Source: an uncultured Rubripirellula sp.
Lineage (GTDB): Bacteria; Planctomycetota; Planctomycetia; Pirellulales; Pirellulaceae
Length of the DNA: 64,000 nucleotides
NCBI GenBank assembly: GCA_938045805.1
Contig: CALIBL010000006.1
Span: forward strand, 1 to 64,000
Reading direction: 5' to 3'
The notes under the pieces are model-generated. The model did not search any database and was not told where the DNA came from. It saw nothing but the letters and a program-made list of their open reading frames with translations. Below are positions 1-9,533 of this stretch, one piece after another; the stretch's first letter is position 1, and each line of letters starts with the position of its first letter. The translations under genes were made by a program, and so were the position numbers.

Positions 1-308
1 GACTCCAACAGTTTTCTCACCCCCGGTAGTAAAACTGCCCCTTGCTGACGCATCAAATCAGGAAAAAGCTCTAGGTAGCGATCACGCACCAGACCGAATT
101 GCGACTCAGACCACGTGATGCTGTTACGTAAAAACAGTTCCCTCACTATCGATCGATCGGTCCGTCCAGCGAAATCAACATCGCAGTCCGGACGGGCGAT
201 ACCGGTCGAATCTGCAATCGCCATTTCCAACGCAGTGCGTCCCGCTTTGGTGCTGAGTAACGTTCCATCGATATCAAAAAGAAGTACAACTTGACCCAAA
301 ACACACAC
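1..308 (-). CDS. HAD-superfamily hydrolase, partial (C-terminus runs off the window)
   Basis: Reverse strand reads ...GQVVLLFDIDGTLLSTKAGRTALEMAIADSTGIARPDCDVDFAGRTDRSIVRELFLRNS..., with the HAD motif I DxDGT. GTG start proposed at 306-308. Confidence 0.75.
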   Translation of the reverse strand, partial: MCVLGQVVLLFDIDGTLLSTKAGRTALEMAIADSTGIARPDCDVDFAGRTDRSIVRELFLRNSITWSESQFGLVRDRYLELFPDLMRQQGAVLLPGVRKLLE

Positions 309-690
309 CTCAGCTTTGACCAAAATTGGAACAAACTACAGTAGGTAGCCAAACACCGATAACCACTCCCTGAAACAAACCGCATCATCGGGTACTGCCA
401 ATGCTCATTTTCATGTGACATTCGGATGGCACCTTTCGGGTAGCTTTCTCGGAAGGCAACTCGACGATCCAAGAAAATGCACGACACCCGTCCTCCCGAT
501 TCCCCTCTAGCCGTGGTAACCTTGCAGAGATCCGCTCAAACACGCTGGATCGCTCGCCAACGTTGCCGAGCAAGAATATTACACTAACTGAGTTAGGTGT
601 GAGCGGAACCATCGGTCTTAATTGGGTTACCGCACCTTCTAAGTCCGTACTCCTCGGAGAGAATCTCCTCCCAACCAACCACTGCAGAAC

Positions 691-1410
691 ATGTTAGATA
701 AGAGCGAAACTCGCGTCCGTGAGATGTTTCGTCAGATAGCACCTCGCTATGACCTGATGAATCATGTCTTGTCGCTCAATATCGATCGTTATTGGCGTTG
801 GCGTAGTGTCCGCAGGTTGAAAATCTCGGGAAACTCGCCGATTTTGGATACATGCACTGGGACCGGCGACCTCGCCCTAGCGATTAAGCGGCGTGCGCCG
901 GAATCGGTAAAGGTGATAGGTAGCGACTTTTGCAACGCAATGCTCCAGATCGCGAGACAGAAAAATCCTTCAGGTAACCGTGACTCTCAGTCCGCGACAT
1001 TCGTCGAGGCGGATTCGCAGGCTCTCCCTTTTGATTCGAATCAATTTCAGTGCGTGACGGTTGCCTTCGGATTGAGAAATGTAACGAGCACCGAGAAGGG
1101 ACTTTCAGAGATGTATCGTGTCTGCCGACCGGGCGGTCAGGTCATGATTTTGGAATTTTCGCGACCCTACATCATCGGACTGAGGCAACTCTATCAGTTC
1201 TATTTCACAAGCGTCCTACCTCGCATTGGCCAACTATTCGCAAAGAACGACAAATCGGCTTACCAATACTTACCCGAATCGGTTGGATTATTCCCAGACG
1301 GGGATGAGCTCGCAGGCATGATGAGGGACGCGGGGATGGTAAACGTCCGTTACACCCCACTGACATGTGGCGTCGCAACGATCTACGAAGGCTGGAAGGC
1401 GGCCGAGTAG
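691..1410 (+). CDS. ubiE: Demethylmenaquinone/ubiquinone C-methyltransferase UbiE/MenG
   Basis: [39 protein letters not shown] and FGLRNV motifs of the UbiE family. Confidence 0.93.
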   Translation: MLDKSETRVREMFRQIAPRYDLMNHVLSLNIDRYWRWRSVRRLKISGNSPILDTCTGTGDLALAIKRRAPESVKVIGSDFCNAMLQIARQKNPSGNRDSQSATFVEADSQALPFDSNQFQCVTVAFGLRNVTSTEKGLSEMYRVCRPGGQVMILEFSRPYIIGLRQLYQFYFTSVLPRIGQLFAKNDKSAYQYLPESVGLFPDGDELAGMMRDAGMVNVRYTPLTCGVATIYEGWKAAE

Positions 1411-1795
1411 GATCTCACTGCTAGCAACCCGAGGACGCCACCGCAGGCCGCTCGTCTTGTTCGCTCGATCGGCCTTCAATCGCTACAACCGGAACAGGCA
1501 CCACAAGCGATACATTCGCTTCCTTCAACACGCAATGCCCAAAGAATCGCAATCTTTTACCTTGGCGATTTGCTTCGCGTAACCCACGCTAGATCCTGAG
1601 TCGATGTATTCAACGTATGTCGGATAGCTTGGATAACAAGACTGGTCAACCCGACCGGCAAACTCCCAACGAACGATCCGGCTGAAACGGAAGTTTTGGT
1701 TCAGTACAGATTTCAATCAAGGATAGTCGCTTAGCTAGCCACACACAAAACTACTAAGCATTTAAACGGTAAACCTTTACCGGAGATAGTGAGTC

Positions 1796-3433
1796 ATGAA
1801 AAGTCTATGGATCCTACCTGCTCTCGCGCTCGGTCTAGCGATCACCGAGAATGCTGACGCCGCTTATTGCGGAGCTGTGAGCTACAAAGGCTGCAGTGAT
1901 TGCGGCACTCCGGTCATTGAAACCGTTGTGGATTCCTCGGACACCGTCGCCGTCGCCGGCGGTACATACACCTGCATGAAGACGGTCCGAGAGATCGTTT
2001 ACGATCGTGTCCAAGAAACACGTTATCGAACCAGAAGAGAGGTCTTCTACGAGGACAAGGAAGTTCAGCGTACTCGGATGGTTCCTGAGACGGTAACTCG
2101 CGATGTTGAATACACAGTAATGGTGCCTAAGTATGAAACACGTACTAAAACGACCGAATACACCGTAATGAAACCGGTTTACGAGACAAAAGAGCGAGTG
2201 ATCAATTACACGGTTCGAAAGCCCGTTTACGAAAACCACACCAAGGACGTGGAGTACACCGTCTGCAAACCCGTCTACGAAACCAAGCAACGCACCCTTG
2301 AGTACACCGTCAGAAAACCGGTCTACGAAACTCACACCAAGACCGTCAACTACACAGTTTGCAAGCCGGTGTATGAAACCAAACAACGTACGATTAAATA
2401 CACGGTTTGCGTCCCCAAATATGAAACACGTCAACGAACTGTCAACTACACGGTGTACAACACCGTACGTGAACAGCGAGTGAAGCAGGAGACCTATACG
2501 GTCTTAGTGCCTGAACACTACACCAAGACCATCCAGGTCAAAGGTGGACATTGGGAAACACGAAGCGTCTGTGTACCCGGCCCAACGATGAGAAAACTGG
2601 TTCGCCAACCAGGTTGCTGGAAGTATGACAAAGCACGCGGAAAGTGTGTCTACAAACCGGGTCGCTGCCGCATTGAGTGCATTCAATGCCCTCCCAAAAC
2701 AATCTGCAAGAAAGTTTGGGTTCCTACCTGCGAGACCAGAGAAATCTGCTGCAAGAGATATCGTCGAGAATGCCGGACCCGAGACGTAACCTACACGGTG
2801 TGCAAGCAGGTTCCCGAGTGCCGAACGAAAGTATGCGAGTACCAAGTTTGCAAGATGGTTCCAGAAACCCGTGAGAAGGTCTGCAACTACACCGTCCGCA
2901 AGATAGTACCTGAGACTAAATCAAAAGAGGTTCAGTACACCACGTGCAAAATGGTCTGCGAAAAACGAACCAAAACCCAAGATTACCAAGTCTGCAAAAT
3001 GGTCCGTGAAAATCGCACCAAACAAGTCAACTACACGACCTGCAAAATGGTCGAAGAACAACGCTCAAAGACCTGCCACTACCGTGTGTGCAAGATGGTT
3101 CCAGAAACACGAACCAAGACCTGCAACTACCGTGTCTGCTCCATGGTGCCGGAGACGCGCACAAAAACAGTCTGCGAAACCACGTGTCGAGAAGAGTGTT
3201 ACACGGATATCATTCGGGTGAAGAAGTGCAGACGAGTTTGCGAGCCCTACACGGTCGTCAAATGCGTTCCACGAGTAGTATGCAAGCAGATCCCTGTCGA
3301 GATTTGTTGCCCCACTCCTTGCTGCGACAAGCCTTGCCTACCTCGGCCAGTGAAGGGAGTCCTGAAGCATCTGCTTAATGGCTGTGCCGTCCTCGAGGAA
3401 AAGCTATCCTGCGAACCGACCTGTGGCGCGTAA
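1796..3433 (+). CDS. Secreted Cys-rich YTV-repeat protein (planctomycete YTV family, cell-wall/envelope type)
   Basis: N-terminal signal peptide, then many (E/N)YTVxKPVYET-type repeats with 16-aa period. High Cys content. Confidence 0.9.
   Translation: MKSLWILPALALGLAITENADAAYCGAVSYKGCSDCGTPVIETVVDSSDTVAVAGGTYTCMKTVREIVYDRVQETRYRTRREVFYEDKEVQRTRMVPETVTRDVEYTVMVPKYETRTKTTEYTVMKPVYETKERVINYTVRKPVYENHTKDVEYTVCKPVYETKQRTLEYTVRKPVYETHTKTVNYTVCKPVYETKQRTIKYTVCVPKYETRQRTVNYTVYNTVREQRVKQETYTVLVPEHYTKTIQVKGGHWETRSVCVPGPTMRKLVRQPGCWKYDKARGKCVYKPGRCRIECIQCPPKTICKKVWVPTCETREICCKRYRRECRTRDVTYTVCKQVPECRTKVCEYQVCKMVPETREKVCNYTVRKIVPETKSKEVQYTTCKMVCEKRTKTQDYQVCKMVRENRTKQVNYTTCKMVEEQRSKTCHYRVCKMVPETRTKTCNYRVCSMVPETRTKTVCETTCREECYTDIIRVKKCRRVCEPYTVVKCVPRVVCKQIPVEICCPTPCCDKPCLPRPVKGVLKHLLNGCAVLEEKLSCEPTCGA
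2108..2539 (+). repeat. YTV repeat block 1: nine 48-bp (16-aa) units
   Basis: Unit starts at 2108, 2156, 2204, 2252 and onward every 48 nt: EYTVMVPKYETRTKTT / EYTVMKPVYETKERVI / NYTVRKPVYENHTKDV / EYTVCKPVYETKQRTL / EYTVRKPVYETHTKTV / NYTVCKPVYETKQRTI / KYTVCVPKYETRQRTV / NYTVYNTVREQRVKQE / TYTVLVPEHYTKTIQV. Confidence 0.9.
2789..3172 (+). repeat. YTV repeat block 2: eight 48-bp Cys-richer units
   Basis: Unit starts at 2789, 2837, 2885 and onward: TYTVCKQVPECRTKVC / EYQVCKMVPETREKVC / NYTVRKIVPETKSKEV / QYTTCKMVCEKRTKTQ / DYQVCKMVRENRTKQV / NYTTCKMVEEQRSKTC / HYRVCKMVPETRTKTC / NYRVCSMVPETRTKTV. Confidence 0.9.
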
Positions 3434-3514
3434 AAAGCCGTGCAGCGGAATCAAAAAGCAAGAACTCCACACAGTAGCGTGGCTAATCAACGATTCCACC
3501 GCCCAACAAATCAG

Positions 3515-3556
3515 AGCGGGCTTCGATCCATCTCGTGATCGGAGTCCGCTTTTTTT
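3515..3556 (+). terminator. Rho-independent terminator downstream of the YTV gene
   Basis: AGCGGgCTtCGATC ... GATCGgAGtCCGCT stem followed by a run of Ts. Confidence 0.8.
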
Positions 3557-3693
3557 GTACAAGGGCCGCGTGTCACGCGTCAAACATAAGGATTTTCACT
3601 CTCGCATTCGATAACACCTCCTGTGCCGCACCGCACGCGATAGACTTACAATGTGGATTCGCCGTGCTTCACTTACGCCGTCACACCAGCATC

Positions 3694-4692
3694 ATGAAAT
3701 TCTGGATCCTTCTACTGCCTGCACTCATTGCTTCGATGCTGTGCCCTCGGCCCTGCTTCGGACAGAAGTGGGAAGAGAGAGCGTTCCCGATACAAAGCCT
3801 TGATCTAGGTGATGTAGCTAAAGGTTCGACTGTGGAGTTCTCTTTCCCCGTAGTCAATTCCTTTGATTCGGAACTCATCATTGACTCGATTGACAGCAAC
3901 TGTGGTTGCACCGCGGTTCACACAGGGCAGATGACGATAGCACCTGGTGAGACCAGTGAGATCCAAGGTGAAATCAACACGGAGGCTTACAGTGGCCGCA
4001 GAAAAGCAATTTTAACGGTGAGACTTCGCTCACCGGCCGCTCAGGAAATTCGCCTGAGGGTTGATTCATTCATTCGCACTGATCTTGTTCTTTATCCGGG
4101 CTCTATCCACTTCAGCGATGCATTCACTGGAAAGGCCTACACGAAAAAAACAACGCTGATGCACGCCGGGTCTCCACCGATTGGAATCAAATCAATCGAA
4201 CTCCCTCGAGCTTGGATTCGATGCATGCACCGAGAATCCTTTCGGGAAGGTGATAAGACGAATTTTGACCTTGAGGTAACCATTGCAGATGATGCACCAG
4301 CGGGGGACTTTCGTGAAATCATCAATCTGACTCTTGATGATGGAAAGAACACCGTCTTACCACTGATGGTTTCAGGAATCATTGCCCGCGAGCTCTCAAT
4401 CTCCCCGAGATCAATCTTCCTCTCATCAATCGCTACCACCGATCCCATCAAGATCAACCTCGTGGTCATTGGAAGAGAACCCATCAAGATCGACAGCATC
4501 ACCTCTGAAGATTGGACCGTTGAGTACGACGCAACAAAGTCTCAAAAACGCACTCACCTCCTCCCGATCAAAATCTCGCCGAATCAAAAACCGGCCGGTA
4601 AACTCTCATCAGCCCTCCGTATCCAAGCAACGGGAAGCAAAACGTGGATCATCGACACACCAATCACCGCCGTTTTTCAGCCTGCCGAGTAG
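3694..4692 (+). CDS. DUF1573-type secreted protein
   Basis: Signal peptide MKFWILLLPALIASMLCPRPCFG; FPVVNSFDSELIIDSIDSNCGCTAVHTGQMTIAPGETSEI is a DUF1573 signature. Start chosen at 3694, not the longer ORF start at 3535. Confidence 0.8.
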   Translation: MKFWILLLPALIASMLCPRPCFGQKWEERAFPIQSLDLGDVAKGSTVEFSFPVVNSFDSELIIDSIDSNCGCTAVHTGQMTIAPGETSEIQGEINTEAYSGRRKAILTVRLRSPAAQEIRLRVDSFIRTDLVLYPGSIHFSDAFTGKAYTKKTTLMHAGSPPIGIKSIELPRAWIRCMHRESFREGDKTNFDLEVTIADDAPAGDFREIINLTLDDGKNTVLPLMVSGIIARELSISPRSIFLSSIATTDPIKINLVVIGREPIKIDSITSEDWTVEYDATKSQKRTHLLPIKISPNQKPAGKLSSALRIQATGSKTWIIDTPITAVFQPAE

Positions 4693-4765
4693 TTGTCTCC
4701 ATCACTAAATCGTAACCATAGCGAAAATCAAACACCGCAATCCCGGGCGAGTTCAAAGACACGCA

Positions 4766-6760
4766 ATGGAAGTATGTGATAAGCAAAATCAGCATCGCGA
4801 ATCTAAAGGGGACAACAGCGGATCGATGCAGCAGTCCGCTCCCAATACCGCGAGCTCCAGATCAGAGCGGGATAGACTTTACCTCGCCACACTGAATCTC
4901 TCATCTTTGGTCGTATCACTTGTTCTTCTCATTATTCCTTGGAATCATCCAACCGCGAGCCTAGGTGAATTGACGCTCTGGTTCCATCTGCCGTTGATCC
5001 TGCTGGAAGTGTCATTGCTCTTTCTCGCGTGCTACCTTGTTGGCGTCGTTGTTGAGCGTTATTCACGTAGAATGACCACTTCAATTAGCCTTGGCTTGCA
5101 CGGGTTCATTCTTCTAAGCATCCTCGTCAATGGCATGATGTATCGGTGGGCTGGTTTTGGCCTATGGAGTCCGGAGGGCTTCGCGGTTCTGAAGAGAGTT
5201 CCATCTCAGCTAATCTTCTTCGCAAAACAAGCAACTTTATCGCGATTACTGGGCCTTTGCGTGTGCGTTTTGCTATACCTGTGCGTTGCTCATGCAACTT
5301 GCTCGGTGCTACGCAAGCGTTCCTTTTTACCCAGGGGACATTCTTTCACGTTTCAGCCGGTTTCCGTCGCATGTGCGCTGATTCTCGTTAGCTGCACTCT
5401 CACCTTTCGACACGTACAGCCTCTAGTTTCCGAAGCACCCACGCGCCACCCACTAGCCGCCCTATTTGTATCTTCGACTTCAGAGCGAACTTTCGATAAA
5501 ACACAACGCGATCTCCGTCTTTCAGCTGATGCAAGTTTCCATCCCGCTGAAGACGAATTAGTTAAACGGATTCAGAGAAGATCAAACCAGCATCGATTAC
5601 TGCAGGTCATTCCAGATGATGAGCATCGAGACAGCGAAAAAAGGGTGCTTATCGTCATCCTTGAATCGCTTAGACCGGAACTCATCGATCCCACTATAAT
5701 GCCTTGGCTCGCTGGTAAATCCTCGCGAGGGCTCTTCTGCTCGAACCACTTTTCCAGCGGAAATGCATCGACACACGGTGTGTTCAGCATCGTCAATGGG
5801 CTTGATGCCTACTGGTACCATCACCCGGTAACCCACACACCACTACTGAACCGCTTTTTCAAGCAAGCCGGCTACGAAATTGGCTTCTTTGCAAGCCAGA
5901 ACGATTGGCGACGTTTTGAGATGGATGGCTTCATTGATTCCAAGCACTACGACGTCTTTCGATCTACACCATATCGCGGAATTAAGAGCGATCGTGAGAC
6001 GCTTTCGGCAGCCCAACAGTTTATTTCAAAACCAAGAACGGACTCGGGAACCCCACAAAAACGGTTAGCCGTTGTTTACCTCTACTCAACTCACGCGCCT
6101 TACGAGAGCTATCCGCAAGATCAAGAATCAAGACCATTCGCGGACGATCGCGTAAGCTATCCCTACTCGGAAACAGAACGTGATCTCGTCTGGAATCGTT
6201 ATTGCAATAGTGCGAGATCAATCGATCGTCTTCTTTCGACCCTCGACTTAAAGAACACGACTGTGGTGATCACAGGGGATCACGGAGAGGCCTTTCTTGA
6301 AGATGGGACCATCGGTCATGGCACAAAAATCAATCGATGGCAGAATCGAACCCCAGCGATCATTCTTGGCGAGGGTCTAGCGGGAAGTCACCCTAGGTCC
6401 AGAATTGACTTTCCTACCTCACACAGCGATCTTCTCCCCACCCTCCTTGGGGCCTGCAATATCATGATCACCAGCCCGAGCCACCTCGATGGCATTGACC
6501 TAAGAAGAGCAACGGATCAGGAACTTAGGGAACGCATTGTGGTTACTCGGGACTACCTAAGAAAACACTTGAGCCTCATCGCTTTCGGTAATCACAATCT
6601 AAAAAGACGCAGCGGAATCACCATCGAGTTTGATATGCGATCAGGGTCCTTCACCGTAATCGGGCAATACACTAATGACGCAACAGACGAGATGATGGAT
6701 GATGCAGTGTACGAAGACCTCATCCTCAACCAATGGCTTGAGCAAAGCTTTGTCCGCTGA
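4766..6760 (+). CDS. Multi-TM, membrane-anchored alkaline-phosphatase-superfamily (sulfatase/phosphotransferase) protein, YejM/PbgA-like
   Basis: Several N-terminal TM segments; ILESLRPELIDPTIMPWLAG, NHFSSGNASTHGVFSIVNGL, VVITGDHGEAFLEDGTIGHG. Confidence 0.75.
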   Translation: MEVCDKQNQHRESKGDNSGSMQQSAPNTASSRSERDRLYLATLNLSSLVVSLVLLIIPWNHPTASLGELTLWFHLPLILLEVSLLFLACYLVGVVVERYSRRMTTSISLGLHGFILLSILVNGMMYRWAGFGLWSPEGFAVLKRVPSQLIFFAKQATLSRLLGLCVCVLLYLCVAHATCSVLRKRSFLPRGHSFTFQPVSVACALILVSCTLTFRHVQPLVSEAPTRHPLAALFVSSTSERTFDKTQRDLRLSADASFHPAEDELVKRIQRRSNQHRLLQVIPDDEHRDSEKRVLIVILESLRPELIDPTIMPWLAGKSSRGLFCSNHFSSGNASTHGVFSIVNGLDAYWYHHPVTHTPLLNRFFKQAGYEIGFFASQNDWRRFEMDGFIDSKHYDVFRSTPYRGIKSDRETLSAAQQFISKPRTDSGTPQKRLAVVYLYSTHAPYESYPQDQESRPFADDRVSYPYSETERDLVWNRYCNSARSIDRLLSTLDLKNTTVVITGDHGEAFLEDGTIGHGTKINRWQNRTPAIILGEGLAGSHPRSRIDFPTSHSDLLPTLLGACNIMITSPSHLDGIDLRRATDQELRERIVVTRDYLRKHLSLIAFGNHNLKRRSGITIEFDMRSGSFTVIGQYTNDATDEMMDDAVYEDLILNQWLEQSFVR

Positions 6761-6834
6761 AGGATTTTTTCGTGAGACGCTACCGGTCAGCACCGCATTC
6801 CACTCAGACCCGAAAATCATGATCGGAGGACGCC

Positions 6835-9420
6835 GTGAAACGTAATCGCTCAATCCTTGCGCTCCGATCACTCGCTGCGGTGATTGTACATCTGTTTCCT
6901 TTACTGAGCGTTGTCAATTCTGCAGGATCGGCTGCGGCCGATTCACCCGTCTTAGATTCTGCTGTTACCACCAGACACGCTGATCTTCTCGTGGTCGGCG
7001 GGACGGAGTCTGGATGTGCCGCTGCGGTACAGGCGGCCCGTCAAGGAGTGAGGCGGATCGTGTTGGTCAACGATATCGAGTGGCTGGGTGGTCAATTCTC
7101 GGCGGAGGGTCTCGGAGCGATCGATGAAAATCGGGGAGACGGTTATGACGGCAGTGTCCCCATCCCGCGTTCCGGGATCTTCTGTGATGTAATTGATTCG
7201 ATTGAGACGCGAAACGCTGCTCTCTATGGTGGCGTGAGGCGACCGGGCAACACTCGTGTGATTACCACCAGTCTACCGGTTGAATCAGAGCGAGTTTTCC
7301 GAAATCTTCTTAGGCCTTTCGAAGACAACGGAACCATTGAGCGTTTCTCCAACTTTCAAGTGCAATCGGTCACCCTACGGGGTAAACGCCTCACCGCTGT
7401 TCGGTTCAGTTCCACCGGTTCCTCAACCTGCCTCATTGTTCACGCGAAAATGACGATCGATGCCTCGGATTGGGGCGAAGTCATTCAGAAGTCGGGCGTT
7501 GACTGGGAGGCCGGAGTCGATCTTCGTTCTAAGTACCATGAGCCCAACGCACCGACCGAAGTGGACCACAAGCATGACATGAATCCCATCACATGGTGCA
7601 TGATCCTCGAGCAAACAGATCGCCCCCAAAGGATCCCCATGCCCAATGGCTATGACCCCAACTATTTCAATGGGCAGTGGGGATGGATCGACGAAGCATT
7701 TGCTTATCAGTCACGACGATTGGTAGACGGAAAGGGTAACGACCAGATCAATCATGCTGACATGATTCTTGTGAACTCACCACCGATCGATTACCCCGTC
7801 GACAGATACCCTGCATCAGTTGTGAAAGCGCTTGAAGCCAACCAACCGGGCTCATCTCAGAAGAGCCTCGTTGCGATGACACGGGAGCAACGTGAAATCG
7901 TGTTCAACGATGCGAAACAGCATTCACTGAAGTACCTCTATCATTTGCAGGAAAGATTTCCATCGTTCCGAACGATGGCATTGAGCGACGAATTTGGAAC
8001 CGATGATCGATTACCTCCCAAGCCCTATGTGCGTGAGAGCCTGCGCATGAAGGCTCAATACATGGTCCGCGAACAGGATGTTATTAGTTTTGGTAAACGA
8101 TCCAACTATTCCAGTCGCATGTTCCCCGATGCAGTCTTCTCCTGGCAATTTGAGTTGGACTTTCATCCAACCCACCGAAAATGGACGACTGATTTGCAAT
8201 CAGAAGGACCTTGGGAGGCGAGCTTCGTGGGGAATCGTCGTTTTGGACGAGGCGGTACCGGCCGCAGTGTTTTCCCTGTGCGGTCCCTCGTCCCACAACA
8301 GCACACCGGTTTACTTGCTGCGCAAAAAAACCTTGGCTACTCGAGCATCGTCAGCTCGTCATGTCGATTGCACGACCAATCGATGCATGTCGGTCAAGCA
8401 AGTGGAGCGGTCGCTGCGGTTAGCTTGAAGTACTCCGAGGATCCGAGCACGTTCTTCCTCCGACCGGATCGTATGTCGGAGATCTGGTCGGCACTGCTCG
8501 ATGATCAACATGGAACGCCGCTCGTGCTCTGGCCATTCGCCGACGTCGAACCAGAGCTGCCAGAATTTGAGGCAATCCAACAGCTTGCTTTGCGACGACT
8601 ACTCCCGCTCGCCCAATCCACTATCAACTTTGATCCAAAAGCATTGGCAACCGACGAGTGGATCAACAAAGTCAGAAAACGAGTAGAAGAGTTTGGATAC
8701 AGTGCACCACCAACACTTCGAACCGGAAGTCGTTCCAGAGGAAATGTTGCCAAGATCCTCTGGAGCCATCTCATTGACCAAGATATTCCCAAACACGTTC
8801 GCCTCGCTCCAAACGATGCAGACCTCGACGGGATTACTGATGAACTCGACCCATTACCGTTTAACCCTAAGTCTTATTCGTGGGAAAAAGATCCCAATCG
8901 CGATGGATTGCCCAACCCAACTGCAATAGGTAGCGAGACAAAAAGATTCAATTTTCGACAACGCGGCACAGCGGATCCAGAGGGTTTCTTCTCCGATATT
9001 GGGCAGAGGTACGACGCGAAGAAAGGTTATGGATGGCTGGGTGACATGACCAACAACACCCGTCATCGACACAGTGACCCTGAACCGCTACGCAACGGAT
9101 TTGTCTTCACGCGAAAACAGGATATTTGGCAGTGCAAGATAAAAAATGGCCACTGGACCGTAACCGCCTGTGTGGGTGACTCGAATTACCCGCAGCCCGG
9201 CCAACACCTATCAATCGAGGGCATAAAAGCTAGCAACGAAACAATCGATACAGGATCGGGCGACTTTTTCGAAATCACCAAGACCGTCCTCGTGATGGAT
9301 GGGCACCTCACGATTACCGTCGGGGAACCGAACGGAGGCAGCAATACCTGCCTGAATTGGGTAATGATTGAGCCGGCTGACTCCGGGGAAGTCGCTAGAA
9401 AGGTATTGCCGGTGGATTAG
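6835..9420 (+). CDS. Secreted FAD-dependent oxidoreductase with C-terminal TSP3-like calcium-binding segment
   Basis: ADLLVVGGTESGCAAAVQAARQGVRRIVLVNDIEWLGGQ FAD fold; ...APNDADLDGITDELDPLPFNP...DPNRDGLPNP... calcium-binding type motif. Confidence 0.8.
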   Translation: MKRNRSILALRSLAAVIVHLFPLLSVVNSAGSAAADSPVLDSAVTTRHADLLVVGGTESGCAAAVQAARQGVRRIVLVNDIEWLGGQFSAEGLGAIDENRGDGYDGSVPIPRSGIFCDVIDSIETRNAALYGGVRRPGNTRVITTSLPVESERVFRNLLRPFEDNGTIERFSNFQVQSVTLRGKRLTAVRFSSTGSSTCLIVHAKMTIDASDWGEVIQKSGVDWEAGVDLRSKYHEPNAPTEVDHKHDMNPITWCMILEQTDRPQRIPMPNGYDPNYFNGQWGWIDEAFAYQSRRLVDGKGNDQINHADMILVNSPPIDYPVDRYPASVVKALEANQPGSSQKSLVAMTREQREIVFNDAKQHSLKYLYHLQERFPSFRTMALSDEFGTDDRLPPKPYVRESLRMKAQYMVREQDVISFGKRSNYSSRMFPDAVFSWQFELDFHPTHRKWTTDLQSEGPWEASFVGNRRFGRGGTGRSVFPVRSLVPQQHTGLLAAQKNLGYSSIVSSSCRLHDQSMHVGQASGAVAAVSLKYSEDPSTFFLRPDRMSEIWSALLDDQHGTPLVLWPFADVEPELPEFEAIQQLALRRLLPLAQSTINFDPKALATDEWINKVRKRVEEFGYSAPPTLRTGSRSRGNVAKILWSHLIDQDIPKHVRLAPNDADLDGITDELDPLPFNPKSYSWEKDPNRDGLPNPTAIGSETKRFNFRQRGTADPEGFFSDIGQRYDAKKGYGWLGDMTNNTRHRHSDPEPLRNGFVFTRKQDIWQCKIKNGHWTVTACVGDSNYPQPGQHLSIEGIKASNETIDTGSGDFFEITKTVLVMDGHLTITVGEPNGGSNTCLNWVMIEPADSGEVARKVLPVD

Positions 9421-9533
9421 GGGAGAGAAGAACTGGGGATTGCGAGCCAATTGAACAAGCAACACAAGACTGAAATCGGATAAACTCACCAATCAGCTCT
9501 GATGACTCATCCATCTTATTCTCGCCGTGCGAA

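Noticed and set aside
1835-2434. 199-aa reverse-strand ORF opposite the YTV gene
   Set aside because: Periodic antisense of the 48-bp repeats; low-information sequence with no start context. The sense strand is clearly coding.
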